7,537 nt of DNA from Paracoccaceae bacterium (GTDB lineage Bacteria; Pseudomonadota; Alphaproteobacteria; Rhodobacterales; Rhodobacteraceae). The position numbers and the translations under genes are program-made. The notes under the pieces were generated by a model. That model was not told the origin of the DNA. It saw only the letters and a list, made by a program, of their open reading frames with translations, and ran no database searches. Of the stretch, positions 1-6,332 are shown in pieces (the stretch's first letter is position 1; each line of letters begins with the position of its first letter). The stretch is taken from NCBI GenBank assembly GCA_030625695.1, contig DAOUQK010000175.1:1-7537 (forward strand), written 5' to 3'.

Positions 1-486
1 AAAACTGCGGCCAAAGTTGCGGGAAATTACCACCGGATATTGCAGAATGCGTTGAAACTGAACCTTCTTTACATGCCGGTATTGTGGCAAGGCAGCAGAC
101 CAATCGGGGTGTTGGGGCATATCCTTGATCCGCGGATGAAAAATGTGCATTTCATTGTTGCGGGGCGCGATGACACCACGTCGGTCCCAAGTGTTGGCCT
201 GTTGTTACATGCGCAAGCCATCCATTGGGCGATTGAACAGGGTTATCAAACCTATGATTTCTGCCACGGTGATGAAGCGTACAAATACACATTTGGCGCA
301 AAGGACAGGCCGGTTGGCTATTTCTCAATCCGCCCGCGTCTGTCAGCGCCAAGGGAGGCCGGTTTTGACCCGCTAAGTTCAACAGACGGATTGCGCCGCC
401 TTGTTGAGTTCATCGAATCCGGGCGGTTTGAGGACGCAAAGCACGCGTCCCGGCAGCTTCTTTCGCTCGAGGAGCGTGAGTCCTAA
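1..486 (+). CDS. GNAT acyltransferase, CelD/BioF2-like (C-terminal part, 5' end outside window)
   Basis: The frame is open from the left edge and ends at TAA 484-486, so 161 residues of a longer protein are visible. The stretch YDFCHGDEAYKYTFG (nt 253-297) fits the conserved 'D-hx-xGDExYKxxFG' region near the end of the BioF2-like/CelD acetyltransferase domain (PF13480 type), preceded by the helix HAQAIHWAIEQGY. An upstream strand pair (YMPVLWQGSRPIGV, then HFIVAGRD) fits a GNAT beta-sheet core. Family members are soluble acyl-CoA-dependent acyltransferases, often linked to exopolysaccharide or cell-envelope modification; the substrate here cannot be read. The TTG at 40 could be taken as a start, but the same frame continues upstream (KTAAKVAGNYHRI) and looks like family sequence, so it is treated as internal. 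It is the only plus-strand gene and converges on the HAD gene, so it is probably unrelated to the transport operon. Confidence 0.8.
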   Translation, partial: KTAAKVAGNYHRILQNALKLNLLYMPVLWQGSRPIGVLGHILDPRMKNVHFIVAGRDDTTSVPSVGLLLHAQAIHWAIEQGYQTYDFCHGDEAYKYTFGAKDRPVGYFSIRPRLSAPREAGFDPLSSTDGLRRLVEFIESGRFEDAKHASRQLLSLEERES

Positions 487-1322
487 TCAGATTTAGCGCC
501 ATTAGAACGCGCCGCCAGGATCCTTTCGCCGATTTCCACAAACCCCTGGCCCCCGTGAGATTTGGCGATGAAGGTCGGAAGTACATCCATTTTGCCCAGA
601 AAGTCTGCGACATTCGCCACGCCGCAGGCATTCGGGAAAAACCCGAACATTGGCGCGTCATTGGGGCTGTCGCCACAATACACAAAGCGATTTTTCTGAG
701 CCTCCAGATCAATGCTAAATTCCTGCGACATGAACCTTTTCGACATGGTCAGCTTGTCCCAGTTGCCAAACCAGCCGTTCACATGGATCGATGACACCTT
801 GGCAACAGCACCAGCCGCATGAAAATGGTCGACAATCCGCTGAATGTCCGCGTCGCCCAGCGTCGGCACATCTTCGCAAAAATCAATTGCCAGGTCGGCT
901 TCGCGGTATTGTTGATCCGATGCCAGGGCCGTGCCGGGGACGTCTTGCAGGATGGTTTCCGCCAGCTTGGTCAACTTGTCCCTGTTGGCCCTTCGGGAAG
1001 GCCCATCCAAATTACGCAAGTGGCGCATTTCACGCTTTTCATGGTCATACCGCATGGCAAACGCACCGTTTTCGCCAACAATACCGGCAATCGGCCAAAG
1101 CCGGGCAATCATATCGCACCAGCCCGCAGGCCGGCCTGTGACAGGCACCACCAACAGGCCCGCATCTGACAGCCGTTCCAGCATCTCATAAGCCGCCGCC
1201 GGCAGCCGACCATTCGTCGTGATCGTGTCGTCAATGTCGGTCAGAATGCCGATAAGATTGTGACAAACGTCCTGTGGCAGGCTTTCGATCGGCAACATGT
1301 CTGCGTCTGATTGTTGGGTCAT
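483..1322 (-). CDS. HAD-IIB family sugar-phosphate phosphatase-like hydrolase
   Basis: 279 residues, the usual size for Cof/sucrose-phosphatase-like HAD-IIB enzymes, predicted soluble and cytoplasmic. All four HAD motifs are visible: motif I LTDIDDT with nucleophile Asp29 and acid/base Asp31, motif II PVTGRP with Thr62, a likely motif III lysine in NWDKLTMSK (Lys190), and motif IV YCGDSPNDAPMF with Asp218 and Asp222. GENGA at 83-87 is typical of the IIB branch, and residues about 88-185 form the C2 cap that sets substrate choice. Expected reaction: Mg-dependent hydrolysis of a phosphomonoester, probably a sugar phosphate or phosphorylated compatible-solute precursor; the substrate is unknown. 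The ATG at 1320-1322 is chosen because the frame begins there. A purine-rich AGGGA lies about 13 nt upstream, which is a weak ribosome site. A 158-nt gap separates it from the kinase gene, unlike the tight spacing upstream, so it may have its own promoter. Confidence 0.85.
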   Translation of the reverse strand: MTQQSDADMLPIESLPQDVCHNLIGILTDIDDTITTNGRLPAAAYEMLERLSDAGLLVVPVTGRPAGWCDMIARLWPIAGIVGENGAFAMRYDHEKREMRHLRNLDGPSRRANRDKLTKLAETILQDVPGTALASDQQYREADLAIDFCEDVPTLGDADIQRIVDHFHAAGAVAKVSSIHVNGWFGNWDKLTMSKRFMSQEFSIDLEAQKNRFVYCGDSPNDAPMFGFFPNACGVANVADFLGKMDVLPTFIAKSHGGQGFVEIGERILAARSNGAKSD

Positions 1323-1339
1323 TGGTTAAATTTAGTCCC

Positions 1340-1367
1340 TTGGCAGCTGTATCTTTCAGCCAGCCAA
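1340..1367 (-). promoter_or_regulatory. Possible stem-loop in the leader of the HAD gene
   Basis: Inverted repeat: TTGGC (1340-1344) pairs with GCCAA (1363-1367) and GCTG (1346-1349) with CAGC (1357-1360), giving 9 base pairs with a 1x2 internal loop and a 7-nt apical loop. On the minus-strand transcript the 3' arm is followed at once by the purine-rich GGGA that is the best ribosome-site candidate for the HAD gene, so folding could affect initiation. There is no U-run after it, so it does not look like a standard intrinsic terminator. The function is an inference. Confidence 0.35.
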
Positions 1368-1390
1368 ATCAGCAAGGCAGGGCCGGAAAT

Positions 1391-1417
1391 CATTGTACCG
1401 CCACGTTGGCAGCAATG
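1391..1417 (-). other. Imperfect inverted repeat downstream of the kinase gene
   Basis: CATTG (1391-1395) pairs with CAATG (1413-1417), and CCGCC (1398-1402) pairs with GGCAG (1408-1412) with one mismatch on plus-strand DNA, or a G-U wobble in the minus-strand RNA. The loop is ACGTT, with a 2-nt bulge at 1396-1397. It lies 64 nt past the kinase stop codon on the minus-strand transcript. It could slow or end transcription or protect the 3' end of the operon mRNA, but the following bases (ATTTCCGG) give only a short U-run. Confidence 0.3.
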
Positions 1418-1480
1418 TTGATGGCGTGGATACCCCCAACCTAACGGCATCGCAATGTGTCTTTGGCCGACATCTCAGCC

Positions 1481-3103
1481 TTAAACAGACACCAGGTTTT
1501 CAAACAATCGCGCAACGGCTTCGGCACCGGGGTCGTTGTGACCTTTTAGGCGTTCTTCAGAGATATAGCTGGCGCGGCCAGCCTTAGCCCGGACAATATC
1601 AGCCGTATGATCGGCCCCGGCCCGTGCCGCTTTGGCCGCGGCGACAAAACCATCCGGCAAAGCATCCAGCGCCGGGGTCAGGGCGTCGATCATGGTGCGG
1701 TCACCGGGGTGCGCGCCGCCGACCTCTTGCACCCGCGCCAACCCGGCCTTGAGCGCCTGGACCTGCGACAGACCGGACGAGATCGCATCCCCGGTCGCGG
1801 AAAAGAATATCGCCAGAAGCACGCCAGAAGACCCGCCCATGGTCTGGCTGAGTTCCAGCCCGATAGCGCGGTAAAGCTGGGTCACATCTGCCAGCGGCAG
1901 GAGATCCACAGCATCTTTCAACGCCCGCGCAGCACCCGCAAGGGTCGAGCCGGTATCGCCGTCCCCCGATTGCGCGTCCAACGCGTTCAGGGCGGTCTCG
2001 GACGCAATAAACAGATCGCAACACTGGACAACAAAGGCGGCCGTGGCCGGTTCTTGCGACGGGATTGGTTTGATCGGCGTCAGCCCATCGGGAATCGGTT
2101 GGATCGCGGGCGCATTCAGTTCAACACATCCGGGCCAATCGCGCATCGGCACCGGGGCCGTCATCAAAGCCAGTTCCCGGTCGTCCACCGGCAACAGCGA
2201 CACCGAAAATCCACGCATATCAAGCGAGGTCATCATCGGAGCAGGGCCAACCAGATAGCGGATATCACTGATCATATCGGATTTTGCCAGCTCTTCGGCC
2301 AAAACCACCATTTCCAGCGGCGTGGCCCCACCCAGATTGTTAAGCAATGCCACTTTTGGCCCGTCACCAGCATGCGGCTTCAACCGCTCAAGAACAAGTT
2401 TCATTGCCTCTTGAGCCGTTGTGAAATTCACCAGTTCCACCCCGGATTCGCCGTGGATACCAAGGCCTAGTTCGGCCTTACCGACCGCGATCCGATCCTC
2501 TTTGGGCGAGCCGGGAACCGTGCAGGTATCAAGCGACATGCCAATGCTGGCCACCTGTTTGATCACCTGTTGTGCGGCCTGATAAACCGTATCCAGATTG
2601 GCACCCTCTTCGGCCAGCGCACCGGCGATCTTGTGAACAAAAAGCGTGCCTGCCACGCCGCGTGCCTGCGGCAGGTCCGGCAAGGCGATGTCATCGTCGA
2701 CAATCACCATTGAAACCTTGATGCCATAGGCCCGCGCCCGTTCAGCAGCCAGACCAAAGTTCAGCCGGTCACCGGTGTAATTTTTGACAATCAGCAAACA
2801 ACCCGCCGGGCCGGTCACCGCCAGTATCCCGGCCAGAACCGCATCAACCGAGGGCGAGGCAAACACATCGCCGCACACCGCCGCCGTCAACATCCCCTTG
2901 CCGATAAACCCCACATGGGCCGGTTCGTGCCCCGAGCCACCGCCCGATACCAGCGCCACCTTTGATTTGTCCCAGCCCGCGCGCACAACCACCTTGATAT
3001 GAGGAAACCCGTCCAGCCGCGCCAGCCGCCCTTTGGCGGTGCGCAATGCCCCGTCGATGGCTTCGGTGACAAGAGCTTCTTTGGTATTAATGAACTGGGC
3101 CAC
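1481..3103 (-). CDS. ATP-dependent dihydroxyacetone-type kinase (fused DhaK-DhaL)
   Basis: 540 residues, close to the length of single-chain ATP-dependent dihydroxyacetone kinases such as that of Citrobacter freundii. The DhaK domain (about 1-325) has the substrate-site loop SGGGSGHEPAHVG (53-65), YTGDRLNFG with Asp112, and GLGIHGESG with His217, the histidine that binds the substrate carbonyl covalently in this family. A proline-rich linker (about 332-352) leads to the DhaL nucleotide domain, where the Mg-ATP aspartates appear in LDAQSGDGDTGS (Asp376, Asp381, Asp383), followed by MGGSSGVLL. Fusion of the domains indicates ATP, not a PTS protein (DhaM), as phosphate donor. Expected reaction: dihydroxyacetone to DHA phosphate in the cytoplasm; relatives act on erythrulose, so a tetrulose kinase is possible. 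The start is GTG (3101-3103), chosen for an ideal AAGGAG seven bases upstream; the gene begins 14 nt after the preceding ATPase stop. The kinase fold is near certain, the exact substrate is not. Confidence 0.93.
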   Translation of the reverse strand: MAQFINTKEALVTEAIDGALRTAKGRLARLDGFPHIKVVVRAGWDKSKVALVSGGGSGHEPAHVGFIGKGMLTAAVCGDVFASPSVDAVLAGILAVTGPAGCLLIVKNYTGDRLNFGLAAERARAYGIKVSMVIVDDDIALPDLPQARGVAGTLFVHKIAGALAEEGANLDTVYQAAQQVIKQVASIGMSLDTCTVPGSPKEDRIAVGKAELGLGIHGESGVELVNFTTAQEAMKLVLERLKPHAGDGPKVALLNNLGGATPLEMVVLAEELAKSDMISDIRYLVGPAPMMTSLDMRGFSVSLLPVDDRELALMTAPVPMRDWPGCVELNAPAIQPIPDGLTPIKPIPSQEPATAAFVVQCCDLFIASETALNALDAQSGDGDTGSTLAGAARALKDAVDLLPLADVTQLYRAIGLELSQTMGGSSGVLLAIFFSATGDAISSGLSQVQALKAGLARVQEVGGAHPGDRTMIDALTPALDALPDGFVAAAKAARAGADHTADIVRAKAGRASYISEERLKGHNDPGAEAVARLFENLVSV

Positions 3104-3110
3104 TTTTGGT

Positions 3111-3116
3111 CTCCTT
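3111..3116 (-). promoter_or_regulatory. Strong ribosome binding site for the DhaKL kinase
   Basis: The minus strand reads AAGGAG, then seven bases, then GTG. It fixes the non-ATG start at 3103 and is the closest match to the consensus Shine-Dalgarno sequence in this window, located in the 14-nt gap after the ATPase 2 stop codon. Confidence 0.8.
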
Positions 3117-3117
3117 A

Positions 3118-4110
3118 TTAAATGCGGTCGCCATTGGCGTCAAAATAGAGCGCGGATTGCGGGGCAATTTTCAGGGTGTCACCCTTGGCAAGCTCGGTGT
3201 GGGCATCGGTCAGGGTGATCAGGTCAACCGCGCCAAACCTTAGGTGCAGTCGGGTTTGATCACCCAGATGTTCCACCCGCAAAACCTGCGCCTCCTGCCC
3301 GTCCCCGATGCGGATATGTTCCGGGCGCAGACCGATTTGGGCCGCACCCTGCGGCGCGCCGGGGAACAGATTGGCAGGCAGGATATTGATTTTGGGCGAG
3401 CCAAGTCGGCTGGCGGCATAAATGCTGACCGGGGCTTCGTAAATCTCACGCGGCGGGCCGAATTGCACCAGCCTGCCGTGATCCAGCACGCCGACATGGG
3501 TCGCCATGGTCATCGCCTCGATCTGGTCGTGCGTGACATACAGCATGGTCGCGCCAAGGCTGGCCTGAATGCGCTTCAACTCAACCCGCAGGTCTGATCG
3601 CAGCTTGGCATCAAGCGAACTAAGTGGCTCGTCCATCAGGTATATCTGCGGGTTGCGCACCAAGGCACGTCCAATGGATACTCGCTGCATCTCGCCGCCT
3701 GACAGTTCAGTCGCCTTATTGTCAAGCTTATGTGAGATTTGCAGCACCTCGGCCACTTCGGCCACTTTGCGGATAATTTCATCTTCGGGGGTTCGCAGGA
3801 TCGGGGATTTAAGCGGAAAAGCCAGATTTTGGCGCACGGATAAGTGCGGATAAAGCGAATATTGCTGGAACACCATCGCCACATTGCGCTGTGCCGGGGT
3901 TTGATTGGCAACATCCTGACCGTTGATAAGGATTTGACCGCTATCCGGCTTGTCCAATCCTGAGATCAGCCGCAAGGTGGTGGTTTTGCCGGCACCAGTC
4001 GGGCCAAGCAACACCACAAATGACCCATCAGGCACGGTCATGTCGACCGCCGCCAACGCCACCTGATCGCCAAAGGATTTGGATATGTTGTGCAAGCTGA
4101 CTTCAGCCAT
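3118..4110 (-). CDS. ABC transporter ATPase 2, MalK/CUT1-like
   Basis: 330 residues from the ATG at 4108-4110. Motifs in order: Walker A GPTGAGKTT (36-44), Q-loop MVFQQYSLYPHL (Gln82), signature LSGGEMQRV (136-144), Walker B YLMDEP with Glu161, D-loop SSLD, and H-loop VTHDQ (His194). The C-terminal part (about 235-330) carries GLRPEHIRIG and fits the MalK-type TOBE/OB regulatory domain; the protein is some 40 residues shorter than E. coli MalK. It powers import by hydrolysing ATP at the cytoplasmic face of the permeases. It differs clearly from the neighbouring ATPase (signature LSGGEMQRV versus LSGGDRQRV), so the two could form a heterodimer. A GGAGG nine bases before the ATG supports this start; the longer frame up to 4152 adds residues unlike the family. 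It overlaps the end of ATPase 1 by 8 nt, which suggests translational coupling. Confidence 0.93.
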   Translation of the reverse strand: MAEVSLHNISKSFGDQVALAAVDMTVPDGSFVVLLGPTGAGKTTTLRLISGLDKPDSGQILINGQDVANQTPAQRNVAMVFQQYSLYPHLSVRQNLAFPLKSPILRTPEDEIIRKVAEVAEVLQISHKLDNKATELSGGEMQRVSIGRALVRNPQIYLMDEPLSSLDAKLRSDLRVELKRIQASLGATMLYVTHDQIEAMTMATHVGVLDHGRLVQFGPPREIYEAPVSIYAASRLGSPKINILPANLFPGAPQGAAQIGLRPEHIRIGDGQEAQVLRVEHLGDQTRLHLRFGAVDLITLTDAHTELAKGDTLKIAPQSALYFDANGDRI

Positions 4111-5200
4111 GATCCAGCACCTCCCGATTGGCGTCCGACAATAGTGCCGCACCGGTAGAGACGTCGAAAATCGTGATGGTCCGGGCGGTGAACCCGAGCC
4201 CGATATCCTGCCCTGTCTTGACCGTCTGAGCCGCGGCCACCCGCGCCTTCACCATTCCATTGGGAGTTTCAAGAGTGATGATCTGGGTGGTGCCAAGATA
4301 TTCAACCGCCGTTACATTGCCCCTGAAGGCACTTGATTGGTCCAGCGTGACATGTTCGGGGCGCACGCCAAATATCAGATCGCCGGATGCGGCCTGCCGT
4401 AGGCGTGGAATTTCAAAGTGGTGCCCGCTAAGGGCAACGCTGGTATCTCCCTCGGCCACCGTGGCATTGAACGGCAGTAAATTCATCTGCGGGGAACCGA
4501 TGAAATCAGCCACAAACAGGGTGGCGGGCCAATCGTAGATCTGTTGCGGGACGCCAAATTGTTCAACCGATCCGTGGTTCATCACCACGATCTTGTCGCC
4601 CATCTGCATCGCCTCAAGCTGATCATGGGTGACGTAAACCGTGGTCGCACCCATGCGATCGTGCAGGGCGCGCAGCTCTTGCGACATGTGTTCGCGAAAC
4701 TCGGCATCAAGCGCACCCAGTGGTTCGTCCATCAAAAACGCCTTGGGGTCGCGCACAATCGCCCGGCCCAGTGCCACGCGCTGGCGGTCACCGCCGGAAA
4801 GCCCGCCTACGGGTTTGTTGAGGATATCTTCGATGCCCAGAACCCGCGCGACTTCGGCCACCTTGGTCTTGATCTGCGCCGATGGCATGCGCTGACTTTT
4901 GAGCGGATAGCTGATGTTCTGGCGCACATTCAGGTGCGGATAAAGTGCGAACATCTGGAACACAAAGGCGATATCACGCTGGCTGGCTGGTTTTTGGCTG
5001 ACCTCTTCGCCGTCGATGAATATTTCGCCCGACGTGGGCAATTCCAGCCCGGCAATCATTCGCAAGGTGGTGGTTTTACCGCACCCGGATGGGCCAAGCA
5101 GCATGAAGAATTCGCCATCTTCGATGGTGAAGCTTGAGGATTGCACAGCGGTGAAATCGCCGAAATCCTTACGCAGGTTTTTGATGATGATTTGCGCCAC
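4103..5200 (-). CDS. ABC transporter ATPase 1, MalK/CUT1-like
   Basis: 365 residues from the GTG at 5198-5200, full MalK length. Motifs in order: Walker A GPSGCGKTT (36-44), Q-loop FVFQMFALYPHL (Gln82), signature LSGGDRQRV (134-142) with Asp where Gln is common, Walker B FLMDEP with Glu159, D-loop GALD, and H-loop VTHDQ (His192). The C-terminal regulatory region (about 235-365) contains FGVRPEHVTLD and VEYLGTTQIITLE, typical of the TOBE-containing domain of sugar importers. All catalytic residues are present, so this is an active ATPase by sequence. The start is set by GGAG eight bases upstream and by the family-like N-terminus MAQIIIKNLRKDFG; the open frame to 5422 is antisense-style sequence and overlaps the small membrane protein gene. 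It begins 5 nt after the stop of that gene and overlaps ATPase 2 by 8 nt. Confidence 0.93.
   Translation of the reverse strand: MAQIIIKNLRKDFGDFTAVQSSSFTIEDGEFFMLLGPSGCGKTTTLRMIAGLELPTSGEIFIDGEEVSQKPASQRDIAFVFQMFALYPHLNVRQNISYPLKSQRMPSAQIKTKVAEVARVLGIEDILNKPVGGLSGGDRQRVALGRAIVRDPKAFLMDEPLGALDAEFREHMSQELRALHDRMGATTVYVTHDQLEAMQMGDKIVVMNHGSVEQFGVPQQIYDWPATLFVADFIGSPQMNLLPFNATVAEGDTSVALSGHHFEIPRLRQAASGDLIFGVRPEHVTLDQSSAFRGNVTAVEYLGTTQIITLETPNGMVKARVAAAQTVKTGQDIGLGFTARTITIFDVSTGAALLSDANREVLDHG
4120..4124 (-). promoter_or_regulatory. Ribosome binding site for ATPase 2
   Basis: The minus strand reads GGAGG, then nine bases, then the ATG at 4110. It lies inside the last codons of ATPase 1 and argues for this start over the upstream ATG at 4152. 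Confidence 0.75.
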
Positions 5201-5205
5201 GGGGG

Positions 5206-5394
5206 TTACTCCGGAAAATGGCTGACGATGATGAACATCACCGTGCCCACCAGCGTGACAATAAAGGAATAGCTGAAGGCAACCATCCAGAACGGCTGCA
5301 TCAACATGAACACACCAAGGGCGATCAGGATTGTCGCCAGCATCTCCCATGCGCCACGGCGAAACCGCAGCAGACCTTTGAGGAACCCGGTCAT
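5206..5394 (-). CDS. Small two-helix membrane protein in the transporter operon
   Basis: 62 residues. The N-terminus is basic (Lys6, Arg10, Arg12, Arg13), followed by two hydrophobic segments at about 16-35 and 38-58 separated only by a tight Gln-Pro-Phe turn. The positive-inside rule predicts both ends in the cytoplasm and a hairpin through the inner membrane. Its ATG overlaps the TGA of permease 2 (ATGA, 5391-5394) and its stop is 5 nt before the ATPase 1 start, so it should be made together with the transporter. I do not recognise a named family. From general knowledge, the rhizobial glycerol importer operon glpSTPQUV also has a small membrane protein gene (glpU); position and size are similar, but I see no clear sequence likeness. 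A role as an accessory or stabilising subunit of the permease complex is inference. The evidence that it is real is its exact fit between genes and its hydrophobic pattern. Confidence 0.8.
   Translation of the reverse strand: MTGFLKGLLRFRRGAWEMLATILIALGVFMLMQPFWMVAFSYSFIVTLVGTVMFIIVSHFPE
5209..5214 (-). promoter_or_regulatory. Ribosome binding site deciding the GTG start of ATPase 1
   Basis: The minus strand reads CCGGAG, then eight bases including the small-protein stop TAA, then GTG at 5200. It supports the GTG start over the upstream open frame. Confidence 0.7.
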
Positions 5395-6332
5395 TTGCGC
5401 ACCGCCCCAAATGTGATCCCACGCAGCAGGTGTTTGCGCAGCAGGATGGTAAAGATCATAACCGGGATCAGGAATATCGTCGCCCCGGCGGCCACGGCAG
5501 GCCAGTCCTGCCCGCCCACACCGATGATGGTCGGGATAAACGGTGGTGCAGTCTGCGCCGAACCTGAGGTCAGCAGCACCGCGAAGGCGTATTCGTTCCA
5601 GGCGAAAATCAGGCAGAATATCGCGGTCGAGGCGATGCCGGTGGCGGCCTGTGGCAAGACCACTTTGTAAAACGCCTGAAACCTTGTGTAGCCATCAATC
5701 AGGGCCGCCTCTTCGTATTCCAGCGGAATTTCATCAATGAACCCTTTCAACAGCCAGACCGACAGCGACAGGTTGACGGCGGTATACAGCAGGATCATCC
5801 CAAGATGGGTGTCGTTCAGACCAAGCTGACGGAACATCAGGAACATCGGGATGGCCACGGCAATTGGCGGCATCATCCGGGTGGAGAGGATGAAAAACAG
5901 CAGGTCATCCTTGAGCGGCACTTTGAAGCGGGAAAAAGCATAGGCCGCCAATGTACCAAAGAAAATCGCCAGAAAGGTCGAGCCGAAACCAATGATCACC
6001 GAATTCAAAAACCGCTGACCATAGCGCGAAGGCCCGGCGATCACCGTGCCGCTGTCGCGCACGATTTGTTCGTACCAGTTGGCGGGTGGTTGCAGGCCTT
6101 CCTTCATCCCTTCGGTGATGCGGGTGCGGGTGGTGAACAGGTTGACATAGCCTTCAAGGCTGGGCTCAAACAGCACCTTTGGAGGGTAAGAAATTGCATC
6201 TTCGGGGGATTTGAAGCCAGTGGCGATGATCCACAAAAGCGGCATGAGGGTCACCAGGGCATAGGTAATTACCAACAGGCCCGCGAACCATTTTTGCCGT
6301 TTTGACGGCTCGGTGACAGAATATCCGCTCAT
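5391..6332 (-). CDS. CUT1 sugar ABC transporter permease 2, MalG-like
   Basis: 313 residues, an inner-membrane protein with about six helices. A first helix lies at about 16-39, ending in the MalG-like TGFKSPEDA. The cytoplasmic EAA loop that contacts the ATPase is canonical: EAALIDGYTRFQAFYKVVLP (208-227), with Gly214 in place. The C-terminus ends in LLRGITFGAVRK, a pattern usual for MalG-type subunits. The periplasmic segment between helices 1 and 2 (about 41-108) is long: residues 67-104 look like an insertion of about 30 residues relative to many MalG-type proteins. It pairs with permease 1 to form the translocation channel. Its ATG overlaps the TGA of permease 1 (ATGA, 6329-6332) and there is no good Shine-Dalgarno sequence, so translation is probably coupled. 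The next gene overlaps its stop in the same way. Confidence 0.93.
   Translation of the reverse strand: MSGYSVTEPSKRQKWFAGLLVITYALVTLMPLLWIIATGFKSPEDAISYPPKVLFEPSLEGYVNLFTTRTRITEGMKEGLQPPANWYEQIVRDSGTVIAGPSRYGQRFLNSVIIGFGSTFLAIFFGTLAAYAFSRFKVPLKDDLLFFILSTRMMPPIAVAIPMFLMFRQLGLNDTHLGMILLYTAVNLSLSVWLLKGFIDEIPLEYEEAALIDGYTRFQAFYKVVLPQAATGIASTAIFCLIFAWNEYAFAVLLTSGSAQTAPPFIPTIIGVGGQDWPAVAAGATIFLIPVMIFTILLRKHLLRGITFGAVRK

Noticed and set aside
464..476. Small inverted repeat CGCTC/GAGCG near the end of the GNAT gene as a terminator
   Set aside because: Only five base pairs with a 3-nt loop, inside coding sequence, and no U-run on either strand.
1607..2470. 287-residue plus-strand open frame
   Set aside because: Lies wholly antisense to the kinase, whose motifs are intact. 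Its composition (rich in Arg, Gly, Gln, His) is typical of a shadow frame in GC-biased coding DNA.
4111..4152. N-terminal extension of ATPase 2 from an ATG at 4152
   Set aside because: MRHYCRTPIGRCWI is unlike the family; GGAGG is correctly spaced before the ATG at 4110.
4544..5137. 197-residue plus-strand open frame
   Set aside because: Antisense to ATPase 1, no recognisable domain, no plausible ribosome site or neighbour.
5206..5394. Naming the small protein GlpU and the transporter GlpSTPQUV
   Set aside because: Gene content is analogous, but the small protein and permease sequences do not resemble what I know of the rhizobial glycerol importer, and the order differs.
5201..5422. N-terminal extension of ATPase 1 from an ATG at 5422
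   Set aside because: The added 74 residues show no ATPase homology and overlap the small membrane protein gene; the GTG at 5200 has a good ribosome site and a family-like N-terminus.
5805..6305. 166-residue plus-strand open frame
   Set aside because: Antisense to permease 2 with His/Gln/Arg-rich shadow composition.
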